From: Pseudotabrizicola formosa
Lineage (GTDB): Bacteria > Pseudomonadota > Alphaproteobacteria > Rhodobacterales > Rhodobacteraceae
DNA: 64,000 nt
Direction of reading: 5' to 3'
NCBI RefSeq assembly: GCF_002900965.1
Contig: NZ_PJOM01000002.1
Coordinates: forward strand, 930,001 to 994,000
The translations under genes were made by a program, and so were the position numbers. The notes below the pieces were generated by a model. That model ran no database searches and was not told the DNA's origin. It worked only from the letters and a program-made list of their open reading frames with translations. Shown here in pieces: positions 10,349 through 18,953 of the stretch (position 1 is the first letter of the stretch; each line of letters starts with the position of its first letter).

Positions 10349-10868
10349 GAGCCGAATCAATGAACCCGGGCCAAAGGCAGACGACAAGTCAAAGGCCCCC
10401 GAAACTCAGGCTTCGAAACCGAACATGGACTTTACGCCATCGGCCCCCAAGGGCAAAGTTTCAGCTTCCGTCCTGTCCTCTGATCTGACCATCGTCGGCA
10501 ATCTGCGCACCACCGGCGACATTCAGGTTGAAGGCACGGTCGAAGGCGATATCCGCGCCCATCTGCTGACCGTGGGCGAAAGCGCCACGATCCGCGGCGA
10601 AATCGTTGCCGATGACATCGTGGTCAATGGCCGCGTCATTGGCCGCGTGCGCGGGCTCAAGGTCCGCCTGACCGCCACCGCGCGGGTTGAGGGGGACATC
10701 ATCCACAAGACCATCGCCATCGAATCCGGTGCCCATTTCGAAGGCTCGGTCCAGCGGCAGGAAGATCCGCTGGCGCAGGGCCGGATCTCGGCGCCGACCC
10801 CGCAGGCCCAGCTGGCCCCGCCACTGGGGGCCAATGCTCCGGCGCAAAAGCCCGGCGACGGCGTCTGA
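10338..10868 (+). CDS. Bactofilin (polymer-forming cytoskeletal protein)
   Basis: 176-residue bactofilin (DUF583). The central region, about residues 35-140, has the repeated beta-helix pattern (DLTIVGNLRTTGDIQVEG, VEGDIRAHLLTVGESATIRG, EIVADDIVVNGRVIGRVRG). Proline-rich disordered tails flank it. Bactofilins polymerise without nucleotide and localise peptidoglycan enzymes. The overlap with the upstream M23 peptidase gene fits the bactofilin-LmdC type pairing reported in other alphaproteobacteria. A terminator follows 25 bases after the stop. Confidence 0.93.
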   Translation: MFSKSRINEPGPKADDKSKAPETQASKPNMDFTPSAPKGKVSASVLSSDLTIVGNLRTTGDIQVEGTVEGDIRAHLLTVGESATIRGEIVADDIVVNGRVIGRVRGLKVRLTATARVEGDIIHKTIAIESGAHFEGSVQRQEDPLAQGRISAPTPQAQLAPPLGANAPAQKPGDGV

Positions 10869-10892
10869 TCTTTCGATTGCACCGCAGTACAG

Positions 10893-10921
10893 AAAGCGCG
10901 TCCCATCCGGGCGCGCTTTTT
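10893..10921 (+). terminator. Intrinsic terminator after bactofilin
   Basis: AAAGCGCG (10893-10900) pairs with CGCGCTTT (10912-10919) around an 11-base loop, and the stem runs into a T5 tract. The A-run on the left arm means it can also act on the opposite strand, ending the convergent DUF2189 transcript. Confidence 0.75.
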
Positions 10922-10934
10922 CCTATCTGCCCGC

Positions 10935-11726
10935 TCAGTCTGCGTCGAACAGCAGCGCCCGCCGGTACAGGTGCCAGGTCGCATGCCCCAGCACCGGCAG
11001 CACCACGAACAGGCCCAGAAACCCCAGCGCCATCCCGGCAAAGAGCAGCAGCGCAATCAGCAGCCCCCAGACCAGCATCACGCCGGGGTTCTGGCTGACC
11101 ACGGAAAAGCTGGTGATCATTGCGGTGATGAAATCCACCTCGCGGTCCAGCAGATATGGCAGGCTGACCACGGTCAGCGCAAAAAGCGTGCCAGCAAAGC
11201 CTGCCCCAACCACGGTGCCCACCGCCAGCATCATCACGCCTTCAGCGGTCTGGAACACGGCAAGACTGCTGGTGATATTGGTCATTGTGGCATTGCCCAG
11301 AAATACCGCAAAGATCATGTGGCCGAGGAAATTCCAGAACAGGAAGAACACCACCACGACCGCCGCCATCGACGGAATCTGCCGGTCTTTCTGGGAAAAG
11401 ATCACCCCGGCCACTTCGGCCAGGTCGAGGGCCTGCCCGGCCTCCAGCCGGCGTGACACCTCATAAAACCCGCACGCGATGAACGGCCCCAGAATGGGGA
11501 AGCCCGCACCGGCGATGATGGTCCACCACACCTGCCCCTTGGCCAGCAGCGCATAGCTGATCAGCCAGCCCGCCGCGACATAGACACTTGAAAACAGCAG
11601 ACCATAAACCGGGGCGCGACAAAAATCCCGCCAGCCCGCCGCCAATGCGGCCCGCAAATCCGACAGATCCAGCTCTGCAATGTCACTGGCCGGGTTGGCC
11701 CCGGCCCTCATCTCGCCTGCGTCCAT
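10935..11726 (-). CDS. DUF2189 family membrane protein
   Basis: 263-residue integral membrane protein with about six hydrophobic segments, matching DUF2189 (function unknown; sometimes described as resembling cytochrome oxidase subunit I, without catalytic evidence). Family-like blocks are DLRAALAAGWRDFCRAP near the N-terminus, GPFIACGFYEVSRRLE, and the C-terminal PVLGHATWHLYRRAL. I see no heme-binding histidine pattern that would prove respiratory function. It lies downstream of prfB on the same strand with a 79-base gap, and converges on bactofilin across a shared terminator. Confidence 0.82.
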   Translation of the reverse strand: MDAGEMRAGANPASDIAELDLSDLRAALAAGWRDFCRAPVYGLLFSSVYVAAGWLISYALLAKGQVWWTIIAGAGFPILGPFIACGFYEVSRRLEAGQALDLAEVAGVIFSQKDRQIPSMAAVVVVFFLFWNFLGHMIFAVFLGNATMTNITSSLAVFQTAEGVMMLAVGTVVGAGFAGTLFALTVVSLPYLLDREVDFITAMITSFSVVSQNPGVMLVWGLLIALLLFAGMALGFLGLFVVLPVLGHATWHLYRRALLFDAD

Positions 11727-11805
11727 AACGCCTCCTGCCCTGCGGCAAGGCTAAGCGGAAACGGCAGCAGGCTCAAAGATGTATTTCAGCGAGGCAATTG
11801 CGGAT

Positions 11806-12930
11806 TTACTCCGCATTCGCCTCGGCGCGGCTTTTGCCCGACACGTCCAGCGCCAGCGTGGCCGCCATGAACTGGTCCAGATCGCCATCCAGCACGCCCT
11901 GCGTATCGGATGTCTCCACACTGGTGCGCAGATCCTTAACCATCTGGTAAGGCTGCAGCACATAAGATCGGATCTGGTTGCCCCAGCCCGCCTCGCCCTT
12001 GTTGTCATAGGCGGCGTTGATGGCGGCGTTGCGCTTGTCCAACTCCATCTGGTACAGGCGTGAGCGCAGCGCGTTCATACAGATCTCCCGGTTCTGGTGC
12101 TGCGATTTCATCGAACTGGTGACCACGATATTGGTCGGCAAGTGGGTGATCCGCACCGCCGAGTCGGTGGTGTTCACGTGCTGGCCACCGGCCCCGGAGG
12201 ACCGGTAGGTATCGATGCGGATGTCACGGTCCGGGATGTCGATCTCGATATTCTCATCCACCACCGGATAGACCCATACGGATGAGAACGAGGTGTGCCG
12301 CCGGGCCGCGGAATCATAGGGGCTGATCCGCACCAGACGGTGCACGCCGGATTCCGACTTCAGCCAGCCATAGGCATTATGCCCGGAAATCTTGTAGGAA
12401 ACCGACCGAATTCCCGCCTCTTCGCCTGCGGTTTCCGATTGCATCTCAACCTTGTAACCCTTTTTCTCGGCCCAGCGGACATACATCCGCGCCAGCATGC
12501 TGGCCCAGTCACAGGATTCCGTGCCTCCAGCGCCGGCGTTCACCTCAAGGAAGGTATCATTGCCGTCGGCCTCGCCATCCAGCAGCGCTTCCAGCTCCTT
12601 GGCGGCGGCCAGCTTGGTCAGGTCGCGCAGCGCGGTTTCCGCCTCGGTCACGATCTCGGCGTCGCCCTCCGCCTCGCCCAGCTCGATCAGCTCGACATTG
12701 TCGCGCAGGCCCGATGCGATCAGATCATAGGTAGAGATGGACTCCATCAGCGCCTGACGCTCTTTCATCAGCTTCTGCGCCTTGGCAGGATCGTTCCACA
12801 GGTTGGGATCTTCGATCATCGCGTTGAATTCTTCCAGCCGGTGTGGCGCGGTTTCCCGGTCCATGCGCTGGGCCAGAAGTTTCAGCGATTTCTCGATGGT
12901 GGTCACATTGTTCTGCGTCTCGGCGCGCAT
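11806..12930 (-). CDS. prfB: Peptide chain release factor 2
   Basis: Class I release factor for UGA and UAA. 374 residues in one uninterrupted frame, with no in-frame UGA frameshift site near the N-terminus of the kind that autoregulates prfB in many bacteria. The GGQ loop is intact ([14 protein letters not shown]). The codon-recognition tripeptide reads SPY (ISPYDSAARRHTSFSS) instead of the SPF of E. coli; I believe this is common in alphaproteobacteria. The C-terminal extension ends KSRAEANAE. It lies behind ponA, from which it is separated by a strong intrinsic terminator, so it probably has its own promoter within about 40 bases. Confidence 0.97.
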   Translation of the reverse strand: MRAETQNNVTTIEKSLKLLAQRMDRETAPHRLEEFNAMIEDPNLWNDPAKAQKLMKERQALMESISTYDLIASGLRDNVELIELGEAEGDAEIVTEAETALRDLTKLAAAKELEALLDGEADGNDTFLEVNAGAGGTESCDWASMLARMYVRWAEKKGYKVEMQSETAGEEAGIRSVSYKISGHNAYGWLKSESGVHRLVRISPYDSAARRHTSFSSVWVYPVVDENIEIDIPDRDIRIDTYRSSGAGGQHVNTTDSAVRITHLPTNIVVTSSMKSQHQNREICMNALRSRLYQMELDKRNAAINAAYDNKGEAGWGNQIRSYVLQPYQMVKDLRTSVETSDTQGVLDGDLDQFMAATLALDVSGKSRAEANAE

Positions 12931-12968
12931 GGGTCTTGATCCTTCGGGCTGGTGCCCGGCACATAGCG

Positions 12969-13015
12969 AAAACGGGGCCTGGGGGCAAGGGCATGGCCCT
13001 GTGCCCCCGGCCCCG
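12969..13015 (-). terminator. Strong intrinsic terminator between ponA and prfB
   Basis: An almost perfect hairpin spans 12973-13015 (arms 12973-12992 and 12996-13015, three-base loop, single-base bulges, about 17 pairs, nearly all G-C). Read on the minus strand, it is followed directly by TTTT (12969-12972). It begins 12 bases after the ponA stop and should end the amiC-ponA transcript. Confidence 0.75.
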
Positions 13016-13026
13016 CAGCTGTCGGG

Positions 13027-15627
13027 TTAATACAATCCGCCGGAACTCAGCGTTCCGAAATCGGCCTTGGCGGGCACGGATTTGCGCTCGCCGGTCGCGG
13101 TGGTCACGGTGGCCGCACCGCCGCCGCCGCCGCCGCCATCGGTTTCGCCATAGGCGAACAGCGGCAGGTTGCCCCCCATGGTAAAGCCGCCATCCACCAT
13201 CGCGCCCAAGCCAAAGATCGGCTCTTCACCCTCGCGGAAATATTCCGCCACCACAGCGTCGCCGCTGGCATCATCGGGCAGCCGGGCCCCGCTGAACCGG
13301 TCGATATTGATGAAATAGCCCCCCGGTGGCACCTTGAACTGTCCGCCGCCGTATTTCTTGATGGCGGTGCGCATGAACTGTTCAAACACCGGGCCACAGA
13401 ACCCGCCGCCCGAGGCACCGTTCATCGTCCGCGGCTGGTCATAACCGATATAGCAGCCTGCCACGATATTGCTGGTATAGCCGATGAACCACACATCCTT
13501 GTTGTCATTGGTGGTGCCGGTCTTGCCTGCCACCGGCACGGGCAGATTGATGCCGCGCGCCGTGCCACGCTGCACCACACCCTCCATCATCGAGGTCAGC
13601 TGATAGGCGGTGATCGCATTCATCACCCGTTCGCGCTTTGACGTCACCCGCAGCGCATCGCCCGGGTTGAGGCTGGCCAGCTGGCAATCTTCGCAGATCC
13701 GCTGGTCATGGCGGTACACCGTGCGGCCAAAGCGGTCCTGCACCCGGTCCACCAGCGTCGGCTCCACCCGCTCGCCGCCATTGGCAAACATCGCGTAGGC
13801 CGCCACCATCTTGAACAGCGTGGTTTCCTGCGAGCCCAGCGAATTGGCCAGAAACGCCGGCATCCGGTCATAGACGCCAAAGCGTTCGGCATAGCCTGCC
13901 ACCGTATCCATGCCGATTTCCTCGGCAATCCGCACCGTCATCAGGTTGCGCGACTGCTCGATCCCGGTGCGGATGGTGGTGGGGCCATAAAACCGGTTCG
14001 ACGCGTTCTTGGGCCGCCACAGACCCTGCGGCGTGTTCACCTCGATCGGGGCGTCAACCACGATGGTGGCGGGGGTAAACCCGGAATCCAGGGCGGCGGC
14101 ATAGACAAAGGGCTTGAAGCTCGACCCGGGCTGGCGTGTGGCCTGTGTGGCGCGATTGAACACCGAATCCTCATAGGAGAACCCGCCCTGCATCGCCAGC
14201 ACACGGCCGGTGTTCACATCCATCGCCATGAAGCCGCCCTGCACCTCGGGCACCTGCCGCAAGGACCAGCGCACAAAGCTGCCGTCGGAGTCACTGGTCA
14301 CCGCGCGCACCAAGACCACATCGCCCACCGAGACCAGATCACTGGCGCGCTGCGCCCGTGGCCCCAGGCTGCCATCTGCCCGCCGCTTGCGCGCCCAGGT
14401 CACGTCCTCGGCCGGGATGAAATGGCCGTCGTCGTCTTCCGGCTGGCCTTCAATCCCGATGCGGGCGGCGCGGTCACCGGTTTCCAGCACCACCGCCGGG
14501 AACCAGCCCGCCACGTCGCGCGGCACCGCCACGCCGGCCAAAGCCGCGCGCCAGCTGTCTTCCGAGGTCAGCTGATCCACCGGCACGCTATGCCCCGTGC
14601 CGCGCCAGACACCCTGATCACGGTCATAGCGCTCCAGCCCCCGGCGCAGCGCCTCGGCTGCCGCGCCCTGCATTTCGGGGTCTGCGGTGGCCCGGATCGA
14701 CAGACCGCCGCCAAAGAACTCTTCCTCGCCAAAGCTGCCCGACAGCTGGCGACGGATTTCATCGGTGAAATAATCGCGCGGCGGCAAGGCATCGCGGAAG
14801 GCCGGAAAATCGCCGTTCTGTACCGATTTCAGCGGCAAGACCCGCTCTGCCTCATAGGTTGCCTCGGTGATATAGCCGTTCTGCCACATCTCGCGCAGCA
14901 CATAGTTGCGGCGCTCTGTCACCCGCTCTTTGGCCGTCACCGGATGGTAGCGGCCCGGGGCCTGCGGCATCGCGGCCAGCATCGCGGCCTCATGCGGGGC
15001 CAGATCGGTCAGCGGCTTGTTGAAATAGGTCTGCGACGCTGCCGCCACGCCATAGCTGTTCTGGCCAAGGAAGATCTCGTTCATGTAAAGCTCAAGGATC
15101 TTGTCCTTGCTCAGCGTCTCTTCCAGCCGGCTGGCCAGGATCAGTTCCTTGATCTTGCGCTCGCCGGTGCGGTCGCTCGACAGCAGGAAGTTCTTCATCA
15201 CCTGCTGGGTGATGGTCGAGGCCCCGCGCACATTCTGGCCCCGGCTGACAACCGCGTCACGCAGCGCCGATGCCATGCCCGTCACGTCATAGCCGGCATG
15301 GGAATAGAAGTTCTTGTCCTCGGCGCTGATGAAGGCCTGTTTCACCAGATCGGGAATTTCCTCGATCGGCACGAACAGCCGCCGCTCCTTGGCGAATTCG
15401 TCGATGATCTGGCCTTCGCCGGAATAGATTCGGCTGATGGTGGGCGGCGCATATTGCGCCAGCCGCTCATGACTGGGCAAGTCACGGGAATACATATAGA
15501 AAACCGCGCCAACCGACAGGGCGGCAAACAGCACCCCCATGGTGATCATGGTGAAGATGCCACCAAAGAATGAGCCTATGAAGCGGACCAACCGACAACT
15601 CCCGTATCCTGTCGGGGCCTTATACAT
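13027..15627 (-). CDS. ponA: Penicillin-binding protein 1A, bifunctional transglycosylase/transpeptidase
   Basis: Class A PBP that polymerises and cross-links peptidoglycan. 866 residues. There is an N-terminal membrane anchor near residues 15-45. The GT51 transglycosylase motif EDKNFYSHAGYD lies near residue 100. The transpeptidase motifs are GSSFKPF (active-site Ser near 500), SRN in EQSRNLMTV, and KTGTTND near 698. The C-terminal tail contains a poly-Gly run coded by repeated GCC/GCG-type triplets at about 13116-13137. The exact start is uncertain, because TTG/GTG codons 12-13 residues in would also work. Order amiC-ponA-prfB is common in alphaproteobacteria. Confidence 0.96.
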   Translation of the reverse strand: MYKAPTGYGSCRLVRFIGSFFGGIFTMITMGVLFAALSVGAVFYMYSRDLPSHERLAQYAPPTISRIYSGEGQIIDEFAKERRLFVPIEEIPDLVKQAFISAEDKNFYSHAGYDVTGMASALRDAVVSRGQNVRGASTITQQVMKNFLLSSDRTGERKIKELILASRLEETLSKDKILELYMNEIFLGQNSYGVAAASQTYFNKPLTDLAPHEAAMLAAMPQAPGRYHPVTAKERVTERRNYVLREMWQNGYITEATYEAERVLPLKSVQNGDFPAFRDALPPRDYFTDEIRRQLSGSFGEEEFFGGGLSIRATADPEMQGAAAEALRRGLERYDRDQGVWRGTGHSVPVDQLTSEDSWRAALAGVAVPRDVAGWFPAVVLETGDRAARIGIEGQPEDDDGHFIPAEDVTWARKRRADGSLGPRAQRASDLVSVGDVVLVRAVTSDSDGSFVRWSLRQVPEVQGGFMAMDVNTGRVLAMQGGFSYEDSVFNRATQATRQPGSSFKPFVYAAALDSGFTPATIVVDAPIEVNTPQGLWRPKNASNRFYGPTTIRTGIEQSRNLMTVRIAEEIGMDTVAGYAERFGVYDRMPAFLANSLGSQETTLFKMVAAYAMFANGGERVEPTLVDRVQDRFGRTVYRHDQRICEDCQLASLNPGDALRVTSKRERVMNAITAYQLTSMMEGVVQRGTARGINLPVPVAGKTGTTNDNKDVWFIGYTSNIVAGCYIGYDQPRTMNGASGGGFCGPVFEQFMRTAIKKYGGGQFKVPPGGYFINIDRFSGARLPDDASGDAVVAEYFREGEEPIFGLGAMVDGGFTMGGNLPLFAYGETDGGGGGGGAATVTTATGERKSVPAKADFGTLSSGGLY

Positions 15628-15699
15628 GGGCCGTGCCCTGCGGTCAAAACGAACGCCCCGTCGCAGGCACCGGCTCGCGCAATCGTCACTGCGCCGCCC

Positions 15700-16902
15700 C
15701 TAGCGGCGCAGCGCCGACAACGCCGCATCTTCCGCGGCCCAGGCTTTCAACCCATCGCGCAGCGCCAATGCCATCGTGGCCCGCCAGTCCGGATCGATCA
15801 GCCGGGCCAGATCCTGTGTCGAAGACATGAAGCCCAGTTCCACCAGCACCGATGGAATGTCGGGCGATTTGAGCACGGAAAACCCTGCGGTCTGGCGCGG
15901 ATGCCGGTGCATGCGCAGCCCCGCCGCCTTGATCGCACCTTCCAGCGCCAGCGTCAGCCGTTCAATGCGCGGCACGGTCTCGGTGCGCGCCATGTCCATC
16001 AGCACGGACGCCACCAGATCATCCTGCTCGGTCAGATCGACGCCGGACAAAAGGTCATCCCGGTCATGCCGTTCCGCCAGGGCCTGTGACGCGGCGTCAC
16101 TCGCCTCATCCGACAGGGTATAGAGCGTCGCGCCCACCGCCTCGCCCTCGGCCAGAGCATCGGCATGCAGCGACAGGAAGACATGGGCCCCCGCCGCCCG
16201 CGCGATGGAAATCCGCGCCTCCAGCGGCACGAAGACATCTTCCTCGCGGGTCAGGATGACCTGAAATCCGCCATCGCGCAGCAACAGGTCTTTCAGCTCG
16301 CGCGCAAAGCCCAGCATCAACCCGGCCTCGGTCAGCCCGTCGCGTTCCGCCCCCGGATCGATGCCGCCATGGCCGGGGTCCAGCACCACCACCAGCGGCC
16401 CGGTCCCGCGCGGGGCCGCCGCGCGCGGCAGATCAGTCCCCCGCGGCAGTGCCCAAGCCTTTGGCTCGGGCTGGGCCGCGGCTGCGGCAAAGGCTGCGGC
16501 ACTTGCAGGGTCCAGCTGCAAGCGCACCCGCGCCCCGCCGTCGCCCGTCACCATCTCGGCCCGCGCCACCAGATGCGGCCCCGCCAGCTCCATCACCAGC
16601 CGCGACCAACCCTGCCGCACCACCCCGGCGCGCAGGTCGACCACCGCATCCGCGCCGCGGTCCACCGCATCCAGCCCGGTCCAGTCCACCTCGCGCATGT
16701 CCAGCACCAGACGGGGCGGCGCGTCCAGCACCCGCACCCGCCAGGGCACCGGCTGGCTCAGCGCCAGATCCACCGCCACCCCGCCCTGCCGGTCCTCCAC
16801 CACCGAGGCCTCCGGCACCAGCCGCGCCAGCGCCGACAAGTCCTGTGCCGCGCCCGCCCCGGACCACAGCACCCCCACAAGGATCAGCAGCCAAACCCTC
16901 AC
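15700..16902 (-). CDS. amiC: N-acetylmuramoyl-L-alanine amidase (AmiC-like)
   Basis: Periplasmic amidase that removes stem peptides from peptidoglycan during septation. About 400 residues: signal peptide (WLLILVGVLWSGAGAA), N-terminal AMIN-type domain (about 25-150), and Amidase_3 domain from about 170. Zinc and catalytic residues are visible in VVLDPGHGGIDPGAE, LSLHADAL and VLVELGFMS. The frame is open to 17088, but that would run into the aminotransferase gene. I choose GTG 16902, which gives a clean signal peptide. The six-codon frame MGWALG, opened by the ATG of an intergenic repeat element, ends on this GTG (GTGA overlap), so coupling is possible. Confidence 0.93.
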   Translation of the reverse strand: MRVWLLILVGVLWSGAGAAQDLSALARLVPEASVVEDRQGGVAVDLALSQPVPWRVRVLDAPPRLVLDMREVDWTGLDAVDRGADAVVDLRAGVVRQGWSRLVMELAGPHLVARAEMVTGDGGARVRLQLDPASAAAFAAAAAQPEPKAWALPRGTDLPRAAAPRGTGPLVVVLDPGHGGIDPGAERDGLTEAGLMLGFARELKDLLLRDGGFQVILTREEDVFVPLEARISIARAAGAHVFLSLHADALAEGEAVGATLYTLSDEASDAASQALAERHDRDDLLSGVDLTEQDDLVASVLMDMARTETVPRIERLTLALEGAIKAAGLRMHRHPRQTAGFSVLKSPDIPSVLVELGFMSSTQDLARLIDPDWRATMALALRDGLKAWAAEDAALSALRR

Positions 16903-16916
16903 CCTAACGCCCAGCC

Positions 16917-16954
16917 CATTATCTGTTTCCAAATATCCCCGCCGGAGGCGCACC
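16917..16954 (-). repeat. Recurrent intergenic ATG-ending element, copy C
   Basis: Minus-strand core at 16917-16940: GGGATATTTGG followed by AAACAGATAATG. The core has the same 24-base length as three other copies, at 31500, 37607 and 58119. It fills the gap between the aminotransferase stop and amiC. The upstream arm differs from the other copies (GCGCCTCCGGC rather than a GACCCC tract). The terminal ATG opens MGWALG, which overlaps the amiC start. Confidence 0.6.
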
Positions 16955-18124
16955 TCAGCCCCCTGCGTTCCCGCCGGCCAGCCCGCGCGCCACCATGAAC
17001 GCCCGCAACCGCGCCAGCCCCTCGACAATATCCGCCGTCCCCCGCGCATAGGAAAACCGCAAGCTTTGCCGCCCGCGCACCGGGTCAAAGTCCACCCCCG
17101 GGGTCACCGCCACCCCGGCTTTTTGCAGGATTTCGCGCGCAAAGGCCAGCGAGTCCGGGGTCAGCTCTGCCACATCGGCATAGACGTAGAAGGCACCATC
17201 GGGCGGGGCGATTTTCGTGAACCCGGCCAGCGGCAGCCCCTCCAGCATCAGCGCGCGATTGGTGGCATAGATGGCACGGTTGGCCTCCAGCTCATCCATA
17301 CACTCCAGCGCCGCAAGCGCCACGATCTGGCTGGCATGCGGCGGGCAGATGAACATGTTCTGCGCCAGCCGCTCCACTGTGCGCACATGGTCGGGCGGCA
17401 CCACCATCCAGCCGACACGCCAGCCGGTCATGCTGAAATATTTGGAAAAGGAATTGATCACATAGCAGTCATCGGTGATTTCCAGCGCCGACACCGCCCG
17501 CGCGCCATAGTGCAGCCCGTGGTAAATCTCGTCCGACACAAAGGATATGTCGCGCGCCGCGCAATGGCTGATCAGCGCCGCGAGGGCCGCATGATCCAGC
17601 ATCGTGCCCGTGGGATTGCCGGGCGAGGCCACGATCAGCCCTGCCATATCCACCCCCTCCAGATCTGCCGGCACCGGTTGCAACCGGTTCGCGGCATGGG
17701 TGGCAATGCCCACCGGCTGCAAGGACAGCGCCCGCAGGATCTGGCGATAGCTTGGATAGCCCGGCTCGCCCAGACCCACCCGGTCGCCCGCATCAAACAG
17801 TGCGGTGAAGGCCAAGAGAAAGGCCGCCGACGATCCCGAGGTCACCACCACCCGCGCCGGGTCCAGATCCACCCCGTACCAGCGCCGGTAGAGTGCCGCG
17901 ATTCCGGCGCGCAGCTCCGGCACGCCAAGCGCCACGGTATAGCCCAACGGCCCCGCCGCCATCGCCTGCGTCAAAGCCGCCCGCGCCGCAGCCGGAGCCG
18001 GGGTGCCGGGCTGTCCCACCTCCATATGGATCACCGACCGCCCCGCTGCCTCCAGCAGACGCGCCTCTTCCATCACATCCATCACAATGAAGGGATCGAC
18101 ATCACCCCGTCTTGAACTCTTCAT
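16955..18124 (-). CDS. PLP-dependent class I/II aminotransferase
   Basis: 389-residue fold-type I aminotransferase of the aspartate aminotransferase superfamily. The PLP lysine lies in NSFSKYFSMTGWRVGW. The substrate-binding Asn/Pro block is ASPGNPTG, the cofactor Asp/Tyr stretch is FVSDEIYHGLHYG, and the late Arg is in RQSLRFSYA. Precise substrate (aspartate, aromatic or alanine) cannot be read from sequence. The start at 18124 (MKSSRRGDVDPF) is chosen because the longer frame to 18430 runs antisense through the DsbA gene. It is the first gene of the minus-strand run leading to amiC. Confidence 0.9.
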   Translation of the reverse strand: MKSSRRGDVDPFIVMDVMEEARLLEAAGRSVIHMEVGQPGTPAPAAARAALTQAMAAGPLGYTVALGVPELRAGIAALYRRWYGVDLDPARVVVTSGSSAAFLLAFTALFDAGDRVGLGEPGYPSYRQILRALSLQPVGIATHAANRLQPVPADLEGVDMAGLIVASPGNPTGTMLDHAALAALISHCAARDISFVSDEIYHGLHYGARAVSALEITDDCYVINSFSKYFSMTGWRVGWMVVPPDHVRTVERLAQNMFICPPHASQIVALAALECMDELEANRAIYATNRALMLEGLPLAGFTKIAPPDGAFYVYADVAELTPDSLAFAREILQKAGVAVTPGVDFDPVRGRQSLRFSYARGTADIVEGLARLRAFMVARGLAGGNAGG

Positions 18125-18215
18125 GCCCGCCCCTCTATGGTCTTGGCGCAGTGTCCCGGTTCGCGGGGCAAGGTCAAGCCTTCGCCTTTCCCCTTCACCC
18201 CAGCCAGAGAAGCCC

Positions 18216-18953
18216 ATGATCCTCAGAACCCTGATCGGCATCACCGCAATGATGATGACCTCAACCGTCGCCCTGGCCGAAATGACCCCGGCCGAGCGTG
18301 AGGCGTTCCGGGCCGAGGTGCGCGCCTTCCTGCTCGAAGAGCCCGAAGTGCTGGTCGAGGCGATGGAGGTGCTGCAAGGCCAGCAGGAAATGCAGGCCGC
18401 CGAGCGCGATCTGGCCATGCTGCGCGACAATGCCGATCTGATTTACCGCGACCCCAATTCCTGGGCCGGCGGCAATCTGGAGGCCGACCTGACCATCGTC
18501 GAATTTGTCGATTACCGCTGCGGCTATTGCCGCCGCGCGCATGACGAGGTGGCAGATCTGGTAGAATCGGACGGCAATATCCGTCTTGTGCTCAAGGAAT
18601 TCCCGATCCTTGGCGAACAATCGCTGTTGTCGTCTCAGTTTGCCATCGCAGTGCGCCAGCTGCATGGCGATGATGCCTACAAGGCCGCGCATGACGCGCT
18701 CATTGCCCTGCGCGGCGATGCGACCCCGGAAACATTGGCGCGTCTGGCCTCAGATCTGGGGCATGACCCTGCCGCCATCGCCGATCAGATGGCAAAGCCC
18801 GAGGTGCAGGCGATCATCGACACCAACCACGCGCTTGGCGGGCTGATGGAGATCAACGGCACCCCGACCTTTGTGATCGATGAAACCATGGTGCGCGGCT
18901 ATGTGCCGCTCGAAGGCATGCGCCAGATCGTCGCCGGTCAGCGGGCGGGCTGA
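18216..18953 (+). CDS. DsbA-family thiol:disulfide oxidoreductase, periplasmic
   Basis: 245 residues. The signal peptide ends near residue 21 (TSTVALA). A charged helical N-terminal extension, about 22-80 (FRAEVRAFLLEEPEVLVEAM), resembles the dimerisation or ScsC-type N-terminal region. The thioredoxin-like domain has active site C102-GY-C105 (DYRCGYCRRAHDE), and the cis-proline loop is NGTPTFVID. It probably oxidises or isomerises disulfides of envelope proteins; the ScsC/BdbD-like subclass is inferred. It converges on lpxB, whose stop overlaps its last 16 bases. LptD, with paired cysteines, is a plausible client encoded in this window. Confidence 0.9.
   Translation: MILRTLIGITAMMMTSTVALAEMTPAEREAFRAEVRAFLLEEPEVLVEAMEVLQGQQEMQAAERDLAMLRDNADLIYRDPNSWAGGNLEADLTIVEFVDYRCGYCRRAHDEVADLVESDGNIRLVLKEFPILGEQSLLSSQFAIAVRQLHGDDAYKAAHDALIALRGDATPETLARLASDLGHDPAAIADQMAKPEVQAIIDTNHALGGLMEINGTPTFVIDETMVRGYVPLEGMRQIVAGQRAG

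Noticed and set aside
12850-12930. Programmed +1 frameshift in prfB
   Set aside because: The whole RF2 is encoded in one frame from 12930 with no in-frame stop and no CTTTGA-type slip site.
13116-13137. Triplet run coding poly-Gly in PBP1A as a contingency locus
   Set aside because: Triplet changes would only alter glycine number in a flexible tail, so no on/off switching is expected.
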